Assembly: GCF_001552635.1 (NCBI RefSeq)
Contig: NZ_BCRO01000028.1
Location: 1 to 64,000, forward strand
Source: Actinomadura hibisca NBRC 15177
GTDB lineage: Bacteria > Actinomycetota > Actinomycetes > Streptosporangiales > Streptosporangiaceae
Direction of reading: 5' to 3'
Length of the DNA: 64,000 bases
Part shown: positions 30,388 through 40,433 of the stretch, one piece after another
How the letters are laid out: every line of letters starts with the position of its first letter
How positions within the stretch are numbered: the first letter of the stretch is position 1
The notes under the pieces: model-generated
Database searches by the model: none
What the model saw: the letters and a program-made list of their open reading frames with translations, nothing else
What the model was told of the DNA's origin: nothing
Program-made: the position numbers and the translations under genes

Positions 30388-33216
30388 TCAACGCTCCGCC
30401 ACCCCGAACTGCTCGCGCAGCAGGTCCTCGGCGAGCCGCACGGTGCGCCCGGCGTCGACCAGTTCGAGCACCGGATAGCCCTCGACGTTCAGCAGTCGCT
30501 GCAACGCCGTGACGAACATCTCGGCGTCGCGCGGGGGGCGTCCCCCGGCGGCGGCCGCGGCCGCCGCCACGGCGGTGGCTGACAGAGTCAGCCCTGTCTC
30601 CGCTAGCGCGTCGATCACGGCGGCGACCTGCCGGGGGTCGGGCGGCTTGCGTAGGTACCGCTTCTGCTCGGTGTAGATCGGCGATTTGGTGACCCGCTGC
30701 CCCAGCGTCGGCGGCGCGGCGGGGTCGGGGACCGGAGCCGACGGCGCGACCTCACCGACGGTGAACAGCGCTCCGTCTTCCTCCAGCCGAACCGGGGACA
30801 GGCTCTGAAGCTTCTTGAGCGGCTTCGACGGGGCGGCGGAGAACACCGTCTCCTTCTCGGGCCTGGCCGCGTGCCACCACGCAGGAACGGTCTTCTCCGG
30901 AGGCAGCACCTCCCATCCCTTGGGCAGGGGCCCGCCCTCCGGCAGGAGGACCAGGATCGGAACCGTCATCTCCGCGAGCGAGGCCCCGCCGTGGTAGCCC
31001 GCTTTGCGCGGCGTGTAGCGGATGTCCTCGCGCCAGGGAACGACCACCCGGCCGCCGCCTTCCAGGACACGTGGCCCCGCCAACTCGATCTCGCCCTCGT
31101 CCGGAGCACCGGTGCGCCATCGTGCAGCGCCCGAGCCGGGCGCGGCGCTCGGGCGGACTCCGGGGGCGCCGCGTTCGAGCACATGGCCGTGGTCGGAGAG
31201 CAGGACGACGGGACGGCCGTAGTCGCGGGCGGCGTTCAGCAGGTCGGGCAGGAAGGTGACGTCGGCGGCCTTCCAGCCGGCCCGGTCGCCTTCCCGGTCG
31301 TGGTCCAGTGCGTCGTCGATGGTGTTGAGCACCACGCCGACGACCTGGTCCTCCGACAGCGCGTCCGCCAGCGGCTGGGCGAGCCGGTGGCCCGCGTCGC
31401 CGGGGATGTCGGCCTTGTGGAACAACTGGGCGGTCTTGCGGTACCGCTTCCAGAACGCCGCGAACCCGGCCTTCTCCACCCCCTGCCCCCCGGCCGTGGG
31501 CGTCCCGGTCAGCAGGGACGCGCGGCTCACCCGCGTCAGCGAGGGGATCATGGAGACGGCGGCGCGGCGCTCGCCCGCTGCGGGAGTCGCCTCGGTCCAG
31601 CGGCCGGCGCGCACCAGTTCCTCGCCGAGCTGCGCGGCGACCGAGGCGCTCATGCCATCCAGCACGAGGACCAGCGGCGCAGCGCTGCCGGTGACCTGGG
31701 CCAGGGACAGCACGATGTCGGACAGCACCGACTCGATCGGCAGCGTCCCTCCGGGAGCCTGCGCCGCCGCGACCGCTGCCCAGGGCACCAGCCGCTTGGC
31801 GAAGGCCCAGTCCAGTTCGGAACGGCGGTCGCTGGCCTGCTCGTACAGCGTCCGGTAGGCGTCACCCACGATGGGGTCGCGGGCGGGGTCACCGGCCCAC
31901 ACCACGTTCAGCGCGCGGTCGGCCCACCCCCATTCGGCCAGGTGGCGCGAGACGCCCTCCGCGACCGAGGCGATCTCGGCCGCCGCGGCCTCCTCCAGCC
32001 AGCGGCGCAGCCGCATCGCCATCTCGGCCACCCGGCAGCGGTCGCCGTACAGTCCGGAAAGCCGGTGGTCCTGAACCTTGCCGAGGGCCTGCTCGGCGCC
32101 CGCCAAGTCGCCGTGCAGCGCGGCGGCGAACGTGCGCAGCCGGGCGTTCAGACCGGACGGCAGGAAGGCGTCGCCCGCCAGGGGCTCGGCGAGTCCGGCG
32201 GAGGCGGCCAGCTCGTCGGCGCGCCGCAGGACGGCCAGCACCCGCTCGCGCGCCTCCTCGCTACCGGGCCGCCCGGTCTCCGCCTGGCTGATCCAGCGGG
32301 TGAGGGTGCCCTGGACAGCGGTGGCGAAGACCGTCAGCTCCTCCATGCCGGCCGAGACGCCCGCAAACATCCGCCCGACGGCCAGCGCCGCGTCGCGGGG
32401 CGCGGCGGGGTCGGTGAGCACCGAGCCGACCACACCGAGCGCCAGCGCGTCAGCGCCGTGCCCGGCGGCGGCCAGCTCCAGCAGGACGGCGGCGGCGTCG
32501 CCGGCGGTCTGCCGCAGCCAGGCGGCGATGCCGTCGCGCTCGTCAGGCACCAGGGCGGCGAACCTGGCGGTCGCGCCGGGCACCCGCGACCAGGCCAGCA
32601 GCGTGTCGGCGTCCAGGTCGCCCGCGCCGTCGGCGGCGGTGCCCCGCCGCTCCCGCGTGATCTCCAGCCGCGCCTCGACCAGGGCGCGCACGGCGGCGTC
32701 GCGGGTCAGCACGCTGCCGCCGCTGCGCCGCCAGGCCGCGGCGGCCGGGTGGGTGCGCCAGCCGTCGGCGGGCTCGGCGTCCAGCAGCGCGTCGACCAGC
32801 CAGTTCTCCTGGCGGATGCGCGGGTCCAGGCCCGCCGCGCCGAACCGCTGCTGGACGATGACGGCGCGGTCCACGCTCAGTGGGCGCCGCCCCAGGGCGT
32901 GCCCGCGCACGTCGGCCCCCAGCAGCCGCCCGTCCACGCCCGTGGTGATCACCAGCACGGCATCGGACCCGGCGGCGCCGAGCCGGTGGCTCTCCCAGGC
33001 GTCGATCACCCCGAGCACCGAGGGCTGGTCGCTGACGGTGACCGGGCGCTGGCGGTCGCCGATCCGGACGGTGAACTCGGTCGCCGCGCCGGGCCGGTAG
33101 CGTCCGTGGACCAGCACCAGCCGGGGCCCGGCCTGGCCGCCGTCGCCCTGCCGGTGCGGCAGTTCCAGGTCGAGCATGGCCTCCAGGACCCGCCGGTCCA
33201 CCACCGGCGGAGTCAC
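30388..33216 (-). CDS. pglZ: BREX type 2 alkaline-phosphatase-like protein PglZ
   Basis: A 942-residue PglZ, the hallmark gene of BREX/Pgl systems. The phosphatase-superfamily core shows VLVLDGMSASVAAQLGEEL (about residue 525) and VVLLSDHGHVLERG (about 670), the metal-binding Asp-His-Gly-His. The long Ala-rich N-terminal half and a C-terminal winged-helix-like end are as in type 2 members. GTG 33216 overlaps the pglY stop by 4 bp, with GGGAGG upstream. In S. coelicolor PglZ is needed for phage resistance and counters PglX toxicity. Confidence 0.92.
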   Translation of the reverse strand: MTPPVVDRRVLEAMLDLELPHRQGDGGQAGPRLVLVHGRYRPGAATEFTVRIGDRQRPVTVSDQPSVLGVIDAWESHRLGAAGSDAVLVITTGVDGRLLGADVRGHALGRRPLSVDRAVIVQQRFGAAGLDPRIRQENWLVDALLDAEPADGWRTHPAAAAWRRSGGSVLTRDAAVRALVEARLEITRERRGTAADGAGDLDADTLLAWSRVPGATARFAALVPDERDGIAAWLRQTAGDAAAVLLELAAAGHGADALALGVVGSVLTDPAAPRDAALAVGRMFAGVSAGMEELTVFATAVQGTLTRWISQAETGRPGSEEARERVLAVLRRADELAASAGLAEPLAGDAFLPSGLNARLRTFAAALHGDLAGAEQALGKVQDHRLSGLYGDRCRVAEMAMRLRRWLEEAAAAEIASVAEGVSRHLAEWGWADRALNVVWAGDPARDPIVGDAYRTLYEQASDRRSELDWAFAKRLVPWAAVAAAQAPGGTLPIESVLSDIVLSLAQVTGSAAPLVLVLDGMSASVAAQLGEELVRAGRWTEATPAAGERRAAVSMIPSLTRVSRASLLTGTPTAGGQGVEKAGFAAFWKRYRKTAQLFHKADIPGDAGHRLAQPLADALSEDQVVGVVLNTIDDALDHDREGDRAGWKAADVTFLPDLLNAARDYGRPVVLLSDHGHVLERGAPGVRPSAAPGSGAARWRTGAPDEGEIELAGPRVLEGGGRVVVPWREDIRYTPRKAGYHGGASLAEMTVPILVLLPEGGPLPKGWEVLPPEKTVPAWWHAARPEKETVFSAAPSKPLKKLQSLSPVRLEEDGALFTVGEVAPSAPVPDPAAPPTLGQRVTKSPIYTEQKRYLRKPPDPRQVAAVIDALAETGLTLSATAVAAAAAAAGGRPPRDAEMFVTALQRLLNVEGYPVLELVDAGRTVRLAEDLLREQFGVAER

Positions 33217-36200
33217 CGGTCCTCCCGCTGCTGGTCGTCGGGGGCGACCGGCTTCCAGACGATGTCGAAGGGCACGCCGGGGTGGCTGTCCGCGAACTCG
33301 CGGATCTCTCGCATCGCCTCGTTCAGGGTGTCGTTGATACGGCCCGGTTCGACCCGCTTGTGGCCGTGCGGTGCGCCGGGCGGGTCGTCGGGAATCGGAG
33401 GCTTCCCGTCGCCGCCGCCCAGAGGGACGTCACCTGCGTTGCCAGGACCGGGCCGGGGGCCGGGGTCAGGCTGCGGTTCCGGATCAGGTTGCGGTTCCGG
33501 GTCGGGCTGCGGTCCCGGGCCGGGAGAGGGGTCGACGCGGATCGCCTCGCGGACCAGTTGCGTCGCGCGCTGGCTCAGCTCGGCCAGCACCGGCGCGAGC
33601 CGCACCTCGAACTCGTGCGCCGCCGCGACCTCGGCGAGCCGCTCCACCAGGGCGGCGGCGCGCCGCCCGATGCCGTCGGTCCGCTTGGCCAGCTCACGCG
33701 CGTCGGCGAGCATTCCCCACTGGGCGTTTCGCAGCGCCGCGAACTGCTCCGGAGCCGACTTCACCGCCGCGCCCAGAATCTTGTCAGAGACGTCATAGGC
33801 GGCTGCGGCGAACTGCTTCAGCAGTGCGGTGTCGCCTTCACCGGCCCGCAGCCGCGCGATCAGGTCGATGGCGTGCCGGGCGGAACGGCGACGATCGGAC
33901 TGGATGTCGGCCAGCCCCAGGGTGTCAGCGTGCTTGTCCAGCAGGCGGAGCACTCCGGCGGCCGACTCCTCCAGGCGCGCGGCGTGGTCGCGCAGCCGCT
34001 TGGCGAGATCGGTGACGTTGCGGGTGACCAGGGTCTCCGGCACCCGCTCCCCGAAGATGCTCTCCGCGCGCCGCCGGGCGTCGGCGAACTCCTTCTCGGT
34101 GGGCTTGGGCTGGTCGCGCAGCGCCCAACCCGCACCCAGCTTCTCCAGCTCGGGCGGGGCCTCGGGGTTGCCGCGCAGCACCCAGCTGCGGTCCGACAGC
34201 AGGGCGTAGGTCCAGATGATGAGGTTCGCGACGGGCTTATCCAGGCCGGTCCAGCCGTACTCCTCGATCCAGGTGCGGATCTCCTCGACCGGGTAGTCGC
34301 CGGTCTTGCCGTGCCGGGCCGCGAACTGCTCGATGCGGCGCTGCCACTCGGGGGAGATGTTCACCGGCCCGTCGTGGACCTCGCCCAGCTCCAGCGGGTG
34401 CATAATCCGCTTGAGCAGCGCGAGCTGCTTCTTCTCCACGACGACCCGGCCGCCGCCCTGCTCCACCGCCTCGGTGACGACCTTCTGCACGGCTCGCAGC
34501 TCGGCGTTGGTGACGGCCTTGCGGGTCTTGGCGTAGTCCAGGTCGGGGTGCTTGGGGTAGACGTCGGCGAACAGATTGTCGGCCAGGTCGAGCATGTTGT
34601 ACTCGAATCCGGCGGCGGCGTGCAGCCTCGTCCGCTCGAACCCGCGCCGCAGCGACTCCACGTGTTTGCCGTCGGGGACTTCGGCCCCCACGTTGTCCTC
34701 AGTGCCCCCGGCGATGCCGTAGAGCTGCTGGAGCACGGCGGTGAGCTGCGAGGTGAGGTTCTCGGCCTGGGTCTTGAGCTGGTTGTGGGCGCGCAACCGC
34801 TGTTCGGCGGCCAGGTGCCCGGCGTAGTCGTTCAGCCGGTCGTTCTCCAACAGGTACTGGATCTTCAGCAGCCTGCCGAGCTGCGCGGCCTTGCCCGCCG
34901 ACAGGTGGTCGGGCAGCCACACCAGGGTGTCGGCGGTGAACCCGTCGCGCCGCATCCGGTCGAGCCGGTCGAGGTCGTCGCCCGGGAACTTGCCGGGCAC
35001 GTCGAACGGGTAGTCCAGCACGAAGCGGATGTGCCCCGGCACGCTCGGCCGGAACTGCTCGTCGTGCAGCGCCGAGTCGTCGCGAACGTTCTCGAAGACG
35101 AACTCGGCGAAGCGGCGGGTGCCCCGCCACACCAGCTCCCGCTGGGACTCGAACGCGCCGGTGTCGGTGACGTTGAGCGCCTTCCACAACTGCTTCTTGA
35201 CCCAGATGCGGCGGGCCCCGAGGTTGTCCTGCTCGCCGACCCGCTCCAGCAGCGGTTCCACGTCCAGGTCCGACAGGTGCAGGGTGAACACCGGGTCCTG
35301 GTCGCCGTCGGCGCGGATCTCACCGAACCCGGCGGCGATCAGCTCCTGGAGCCGCTTGCCGGCCATGCGGCCCGGCGAGACGGTGCGCGAGCGGATCGAG
35401 CCGAGGTTCAGCGCCGCCAGCCGGGCCCCGGTGAGCCGTGCCAGTGCGGGCACGTCAGGGGCCAGCGCCGACAGGATCAGCGTCTTGACGAGCTGCTCGT
35501 CGGCGCGGAACCGCTCGTCCTCGCCCTGGTACTTCTCCAGCAGGTGGGCGCGGACGCGGGCATGGAAACGCTTGGCGTGCTCGAAGGTCTGCCGCAGGTG
35601 GTCGGTGAACGCCTCGCCGACGCCGTCCTCCTGGCTGCTCAGCACGTCCCACAGGTCGCCGAGCGGGATGAGCTGGCCGAGCCGCATGTCGTTTCGGCGG
35701 CGCACCAGCATCTGGTTGATCATTTTGAGGCCGGTGCGCTCGCGCTGCAACGCGCCCGACAGCGCCACCAGCACGTTCAGCAGGGCCGGGGACAGCGGAT
35801 AGACATCGCGGAAGTCGTGCCAACTGGCGTGGGTGGTGCCGTCGGCGTCCAGCAGCACGTCCCTGACGGTGGCGTTGTTGGACTCGATGCCGGTGAACGC
35901 CTCGTCGATCGCGCTCTGCATCCCGGGCCGCGGCTTGAGGATGCGCTCCTTGATGATCGCCGGGAGGTTGCGGTCCTCCAGGCTGATCACGTCGAACCGG
36001 CCCGCCAGGTACTCGACCTTCTGCTCCAGGTTCTTCACGTCCGCGCCGACCACGTCGTCGCCGATGAGCTGGGACAGGTTCCGCTGCCGGGACACGAACG
36101 ACACGATCGGCACCGGCCGGTCGGCGTCGCCCGACTCGATCAGCTTGACCAGCTTGCTGACCTCGGTGTTGACCTTCACCTGGTCGGACATATGGGCCTG

Positions 36201-37058
36201 CAACCACAGGATCAGCTCGTCCAGGAACAGGATCAGTCCGTCGTAGCCGTGCCGGTGGGCGTGCTGGCTCATCACCGCCAGGCCATTCTCCAGCGGCAGG
36301 TATGCACTGGACGCGCCGCGGGTGCCTTCGGCGTAGGACTTGAAGGGACCGTCGAGCAGCGCCGTCTCCAGCGCGGTCCGCAGCCTGTCCCCGCTGGGGG
36401 CGGCGAAGGCCCGGTCCAGGTCGGCGGCGGTCCAGCCCTGGGCGCGGTCAAGGTTGGGCAGGCCATCTCCGTCGTCCTCGCCGGCCGCCGCGTCCGGACC
36501 GGCTCCCAGCAACTCTGCGAACGTGGCTTCGCCCAGGCTCGCGCGCAGGTTCCGGGCGTCCTGCAACATCGCGTCGGTCCGGTAGACCGGCGGCGTGGGC
36601 AGCCCGAGCCTGCGGACCTCGGCCACATAGCCGCCGAGGATCGCCGAGTCCAGGTCGGTCGCACCGACCAGGTGGAACGGCACCATCATGAACTTGCGGT
36701 CGCGCATCCAGCCGTCGTGGTCGATGTGATCGGCGATGATCTCATCGAGCCGCTTCTTGCGGCGCGCCTCGGGCCGGCCGTCCAGGATGGCGTGCAGCAC
36801 CGTCAGGAAGTGGCTCTTACCGGAGCCGAACGAGCCGTGCAGATAGGCGGCCTCGGACTTGCCGCCGGTGACGGCCGCCTTGATCAGGTTCAGCGACCGG
36901 CGGAAGGCGTCGGCGAGCTGTTCGGTGACGACGTACTCCTCGACCCGCTGGGCCGCTTCGTCGAAACCGTGAGTGAGGTCGACCTTGAAGTCCCCGGCGA
37001 GCACGTCCTCGGGGATGGCCAGGACGTCGCGCAGCAGCAGATCCGTACGGTCGCTCAT
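33213..37058 (-). CDS. pglY: BREX type 2 ATPase PglY
   Basis: A 1281-residue P-loop ATPase (BrxC-like). Walker A HGSFGSGKSHFL lies near residue 75 and Walker B LILFLDELILWL near 270. A Pro/Asp/Glu repeat (PQPDPEPQPDPEPQPDPGPR) near residue 1190 links to a small C-terminal domain. ATG 37058 follows GGAGG at seven bases. First gene of the four-gene block pglY-pglZ-brxD-brxHI; all junctions except pglZ-brxD overlap, so one transcript is likely. Confidence 0.92.
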   Translation of the reverse strand: MSDRTDLLLRDVLAIPEDVLAGDFKVDLTHGFDEAAQRVEEYVVTEQLADAFRRSLNLIKAAVTGGKSEAAYLHGSFGSGKSHFLTVLHAILDGRPEARRKKRLDEIIADHIDHDGWMRDRKFMMVPFHLVGATDLDSAILGGYVAEVRRLGLPTPPVYRTDAMLQDARNLRASLGEATFAELLGAGPDAAAGEDDGDGLPNLDRAQGWTAADLDRAFAAPSGDRLRTALETALLDGPFKSYAEGTRGASSAYLPLENGLAVMSQHAHRHGYDGLILFLDELILWLQAHMSDQVKVNTEVSKLVKLIESGDADRPVPIVSFVSRQRNLSQLIGDDVVGADVKNLEQKVEYLAGRFDVISLEDRNLPAIIKERILKPRPGMQSAIDEAFTGIESNNATVRDVLLDADGTTHASWHDFRDVYPLSPALLNVLVALSGALQRERTGLKMINQMLVRRRNDMRLGQLIPLGDLWDVLSSQEDGVGEAFTDHLRQTFEHAKRFHARVRAHLLEKYQGEDERFRADEQLVKTLILSALAPDVPALARLTGARLAALNLGSIRSRTVSPGRMAGKRLQELIAAGFGEIRADGDQDPVFTLHLSDLDVEPLLERVGEQDNLGARRIWVKKQLWKALNVTDTGAFESQRELVWRGTRRFAEFVFENVRDDSALHDEQFRPSVPGHIRFVLDYPFDVPGKFPGDDLDRLDRMRRDGFTADTLVWLPDHLSAGKAAQLGRLLKIQYLLENDRLNDYAGHLAAEQRLRAHNQLKTQAENLTSQLTAVLQQLYGIAGGTEDNVGAEVPDGKHVESLRRGFERTRLHAAAGFEYNMLDLADNLFADVYPKHPDLDYAKTRKAVTNAELRAVQKVVTEAVEQGGGRVVVEKKQLALLKRIMHPLELGEVHDGPVNISPEWQRRIEQFAARHGKTGDYPVEEIRTWIEEYGWTGLDKPVANLIIWTYALLSDRSWVLRGNPEAPPELEKLGAGWALRDQPKPTEKEFADARRRAESIFGERVPETLVTRNVTDLAKRLRDHAARLEESAAGVLRLLDKHADTLGLADIQSDRRRSARHAIDLIARLRAGEGDTALLKQFAAAAYDVSDKILGAAVKSAPEQFAALRNAQWGMLADARELAKRTDGIGRRAAALVERLAEVAAAHEFEVRLAPVLAELSQRATQLVREAIRVDPSPGPGPQPDPEPQPDPEPQPDPGPRPGPGNAGDVPLGGGDGKPPIPDDPPGAPHGHKRVEPGRINDTLNEAMREIREFADSHPGVPFDIVWKPVAPDDQQREDR

Positions 37059-37555
37059 GCCCGCACCTCCGTCAGGAACCGCCCGCACCTGGTCACCGGC
37101 ACCATCCTCCTCGCGCTCCACATCGGCGGAAACCACGATAGAGGGCACGCCCGGCCCTTGACTCGATCTTTACGGGGTCGCCGCCACCGAGGTTCGACGA
37201 CGTACAGGGCGTCGTGCCTGGAGCACACCTCACCGGCGGAAGTGGCCGCCTCCGCCTCGATGCGGTATGCCCCATCCCGTACTCGGCGACCGGGATCAAC
37301 GCTTCCAGGAGAACATCGAACAAGGTCGACACCGCCGGCCCCCGTTTGATCTCGGCGGTCGCGGAGGTCGCCTTCTCACCGCTCGGGGATGGCGGTGGTG
37401 AAGGTGACCGGCACATCACTCCCTCATTCAAGGCCGGTGACGTCCAGATAGGCAAAAACCACCCGTTTGGTCTGCATCGGTGGCGCAGGCGGGAGGGACA
37501 CGTCCTGTTCGACGCCGATCAGCGTCAGGACGCCCCGGCGTCAATGTCGAGTCTC
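37059..37555. other. About 500 bp upstream of pglY, no convincing gene
   Basis: This stretch must hold the promoter of the pglYZ-brxD-brxHI block. The open frames on both strands lack start sites and recognisable domains; a minus-strand stretch (SAVSTLFDVLLEALIPV-like, about 37300-37370) has protein-like character and might be a decayed gene. It adjoins the truncated XRE gene. Confidence 0.4.
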
Positions 37556-37879
37556 CTATGAGGAGCACCCATTCGATCGTGACCATGAGCCGCGTCCCGT
37601 GCCCAGCCGCACAACGTCGGTGACCTTGCTGGCCTTGGGCGTTGCCGGTCCCGCGCCCATCCAGTTGGTCGAGGCGTCGAGGATGCGGACCGTCCCTTCC
37701 CGGATTTCATCGTTCGCGGGTTCCCCGTCGCCCAGGCTGAGCGGGGCTTCGATGCCCAGTTCGTGCAGATACTCGGCGAGAATCTCCATGCGAACGTCGC
37801 CGTCACCACGGAATACCCACTTCACCGCCGAGCGCCGCACTCCCAGGCGTTTGGCCAGGACGCTCTGGCTGAGTGCGCA
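37556..37879 (-). pseudogene. XRE-type regulator truncated at its 5' end by an IS
   Basis: About 107 residues remain. They begin inside a helix-turn-helix (LSQSVLAKRLGVRRSAVKWV), then RMEILAEYLHELGIEAPLSL and a C-terminal tail to the stop at 37556. The reading frame is cut at 37879 by the terminal repeat of the IS5-type element, and no matching N-terminus could be read in phase on the far side of the element. Typical short antitoxin- or regulator-like protein; now probably non-functional unless expressed from an IS-borne start. Confidence 0.65.
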
Positions 37880-38610
37880 TTTGACAGATGATCGTGCGAT
37901 CACGGTGTGATGCGGGTAGGCGGTGGGCATGCGACACCGCGCGCACCCCTCGGACATGTTCGATGCGCAGTGGACGTTGATCGAGCCGCTGCTGCCGCCC
38001 GTGCACTGGGACGACCGCAAGAAAGAGCATCCGCGCCGCGCGATCATGGATGCGATCTTGCACCTGAACCAGACCGGGCGCCCGTGGCGGTACCTGCCGG
38101 TGGGCTTTCCGCCTTGGCAGACGGTGTACTGGCACTTGCGGCGCTGGGAGAGGCAAGGCGCCGCCCAGCACATCACCGGCACGCTAGGGCTGCCACTGCA
38201 GGTGATGGTGTGTCCGGCAAGCGTGCAGGACCGGGCCGGGACCACCACTTTACTGCCGAGGCTGTACCTGTTCCCCCGCCGCCGCACGGTGTTCGCCAAT
38301 CAGGGCTTCGCCGGCCGGCTGGTGGGCCGGGCGGCCGCGACTTTGGGTATCGCGCTGCACATCACCGGCAAACCTCCTGGCCGACGCGGTTTCCAGGTAC
38401 ATCCCCGGCGGTGGGTGGCCGAGCGCACGCTGGGTCGGCTGATGGTGCACCGCCGTCTGGCCCGCGACCACGAACGCCGTCCGGCCACCTCCGAGGCGCT
38501 GATCCGCTGGGCCGCCACCGACCGGAGGACCGTCGTATCACCCACAGCCACCCCGCCACGCGACCCGGACCCTCGAACACGAACAGTAACTACCAGGATC
38601 ATCTGTCAAA
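37880..38610 (+). mobile_element. IS5-family element with internal deletion
   Basis: Perfect 14-bp terminal inverted repeats bound the element: TTTGACAGATGATC at 37880-37893 and GATCATCTGTCAAA at 38597-38610. The 731-bp length is short for this family because the transposase has lost its middle. CA occurs immediately outside both ends and may be a 2-bp target duplication. The element separates the XRE fragment from the secreted-protein genes. Confidence 0.85.
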
Positions 38611-38663
38611 CACGTTCTGAGTGGCACCCTGCGGTGTTTCGTGGGTGCAGGCCGAGCTTTTGA
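37929..38663 (+). pseudogene. IS5-family transposase lacking its first catalytic Asp
   Basis: The N-terminus (FDAQWTLIEPLLPP, RRAIMDAILHLNQTGRPWRY, WHLRRWERQG) and C-terminus (VQDRAGTTTLL, RRWVAERTLGRLMVHRRLAR) match DDE transposases of this family. The roughly 60 residues between them, with the first catalytic Asp (usual IDSQ motif) and the GRKRHI segment, are missing: the text jumps from RQGAAQHI to TGTLGLPLQV. The frame then reads past the right terminal repeat before stopping. Inactive by itself; it could only be moved in trans. Confidence 0.8.
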
Positions 38664-38893
38664 CAGTCTCTGCCTAGTAGATCGCTCATTGTCGGCAAAT
38701 GCTTATCAACTTTACCCAGAGCCCATCGGTGGGGCTCAGATGACATGTCCGGTGACAAGCGCTCATTACGATGCCTTCCCTCATCTCCGCTCCCTTTACT
38801 GAAAACGAAAAGCGCTATTGACAGAAGTCCTCACACGATGATCTCATGAGCCGACTAACCGCCTGACAAAATCAACGTGGAGGAGTTGAGGGC
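38611..38893. other. AT-richer gap upstream of the lectin gene
   Basis: No gene is seen. A TTGACA hexamer at 38818-38823 and the Shine-Dalgarno GGAGGAG near 38879 suggest that the promoter and leader of the following exported-protein gene lie here; a clear -10 box could not be placed. Confidence 0.35.
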
Positions 38894-39418
38894 TTGCACA
38901 CCATCGTTTCCCTCGTCATGAAAGCGGGGGCCGTAGGCGGCTTGATGGCAGCGGCCGGCATAGCGTTGCTGGCGCCGAGCGCCCACGCCGACGGCTGGGT
39001 CACCTGGAAGAACGCTCAGACCGGCACCTACATGGCCAACTCCGCCAGCAGGACCAACAACGGCAATCCCATCATCCATTGGCCGGCCAACGGCAACAAC
39101 GACCAGCAGTGGTACTCGGCCACCCACTCCGACGGGTCCAAGGCCTATGTCAACGGGGTCGGTACCAACAAGGCGCTGGACGGGGACGCCGGTCACTGCT
39201 ATGCCCCCATGGTCTTGTGGGACTGGCATGCGAGAGCCAACCAGCGGTGGTGGCGCCATAGCATGGACGGCGGCTACATGCTTCAGCGAGCGCAGGGCTG
39301 CCAGGGCTACCTGCCCCTAGTGATCGCGGTGGTGAGCACCAGCCGGGGCGGCCAGCTCTACACGCGCGAGCAGCGCACCGTCGACAACTGGGTCGAACCG
39401 CAGCAGCGGTGGAAGTGA
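38894..39418 (+). CDS. Secreted ricin B-type lectin domain protein
   Basis: A 174-residue exported protein: a signal peptide of about 33 residues (GLMAAAGIALLAPSAHA) and one beta-trefoil with three Q-x-W marks (DQQWY, NQRWW, QQRW). Such domains bind galactose- or xylose-type sugars. TTG 38894 is preferred because GGAGGAG lies eight bases before it; ATG 38918 would also leave a usable signal. First of four plus-strand genes for exported or membrane proteins inside the BREX locus. Confidence 0.72.
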   Translation: MHTIVSLVMKAGAVGGLMAAAGIALLAPSAHADGWVTWKNAQTGTYMANSASRTNNGNPIIHWPANGNNDQQWYSATHSDGSKAYVNGVGTNKALDGDAGHCYAPMVLWDWHARANQRWWRHSMDGGYMLQRAQGCQGYLPLVIAVVSTSRGGQLYTREQRTVDNWVEPQQRWK

Positions 39419-39485
39419 CGCCATGCGGAATGCCCGACGGACGCCCCAGCAGATCTCCCACGATGTTCCCCCTGGAGGGACAACG

Positions 39486-40403
39486 GTGAAACACTCCCAG
39501 CACCGGGCCCGCCGGACCGTCGCGATGACCGGTTTGGCCACCGCCTTGGTCTCCGCATCGGCGTGCGGCACCCAGCAGGCTTCGGTGTCCAGTTCTCCCC
39601 AGCTTCCGCCGCTTGAGCACATCGCGCACGTCACCAGCAGCGCCCAGCCCAGCTATCCGCTGGACGCTTACACATTGTCACTCGATGAGGTCGCCCTGAT
39701 CGAGAAGGCCCGTGTGATCTCGGCACGCCGCTGCCTGAGTGCCCTGGGGTTCACCAAGCCCGCTTTGGCGATCGCAGCGACAGCTCCTCAGGAGCAGGAC
39801 CACAGAGTGGTGGAGTACCTGAGCCCCAAGACCGCTGCTAAGGAAGGCTATGGCGGGATCATCACCCCCGGTGGTGAAGGCAAGCGCCCCATCAAAGCCA
39901 AGTCCAGCGGAAATGTGGCCGCCGCCTACCTAGGGTCGGCGAAGGTCACCTCCACCGGCCGCGCCATCCCCCAAGGAGGATGCTTCGCCGAAGGCGATCG
40001 GAAGGTCAAGGCCAGCGCAGGCGCCATCGACCTCGACCCTCGGCAACTCCTGACCCAAGCGGCGATCGCAGTGATGCGTGACAGCAGGTTCAAAACCGCC
40101 GAGACCCAGTGGTCAGAGTGCATGAAGGCGCGCGGCCACAACTTCCAGAACCACGTCAGTGCACAACTGAGCCCCAAGTGGGACAAGCGGTCGCGTGGCC
40201 AGGTCCCCTCGGCAGAGGAACGCAAGGTCGCCGCACAAGACGCCGAGTGCCGCCAGCAAGTCAACCTGGTCGGCATCGCCCAAGCGGTGGAAATCGCTCA
40301 CCAGAAGAAGCTCGTCAACGATAACCAAGCGCGGCTGTTGAAGGGCAAACGCGTCGTGGACATCTGGTTGCACAACGCCAAGACCATCATCGCCCGAGGG
40401 TGA
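39486..40403 (+). CDS. Putative lipoprotein of unknown function
   Basis: A 305-residue protein. GTG 39486 follows CCTGGAGGG; it gives a signal with lipobox SASAC near residue 27. The mature part has four further Cys (RRCLSALGF, GGCFAEGD, SECMKARGH, DAECRQQ) that could form two disulfides, the last two in a helix pattern seen in other actinobacterial exported proteins with E-C-M-K/R. No enzyme motif is visible. It sits 67 bp after the lectin gene and ends before a strong hairpin. Confidence 0.72.
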   Translation: MKHSQHRARRTVAMTGLATALVSASACGTQQASVSSSPQLPPLEHIAHVTSSAQPSYPLDAYTLSLDEVALIEKARVISARRCLSALGFTKPALAIAATAPQEQDHRVVEYLSPKTAAKEGYGGIITPGGEGKRPIKAKSSGNVAAAYLGSAKVTSTGRAIPQGGCFAEGDRKVKASAGAIDLDPRQLLTQAAIAVMRDSRFKTAETQWSECMKARGHNFQNHVSAQLSPKWDKRSRGQVPSAEERKVAAQDAECRQQVNLVGIAQAVEIAHQKKLVNDNQARLLKGKRVVDIWLHNAKTIIARG

Positions 40404-40433
40404 AGGCCGACTGGTAGGGGGCAACTAGGGCAG

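Noticed and set aside
37214..37561. 115-codon plus-strand frame upstream of pglY
   Set aside because: Lacks a start site and protein-like composition, and is antisense to the more plausible decayed minus-strand text.
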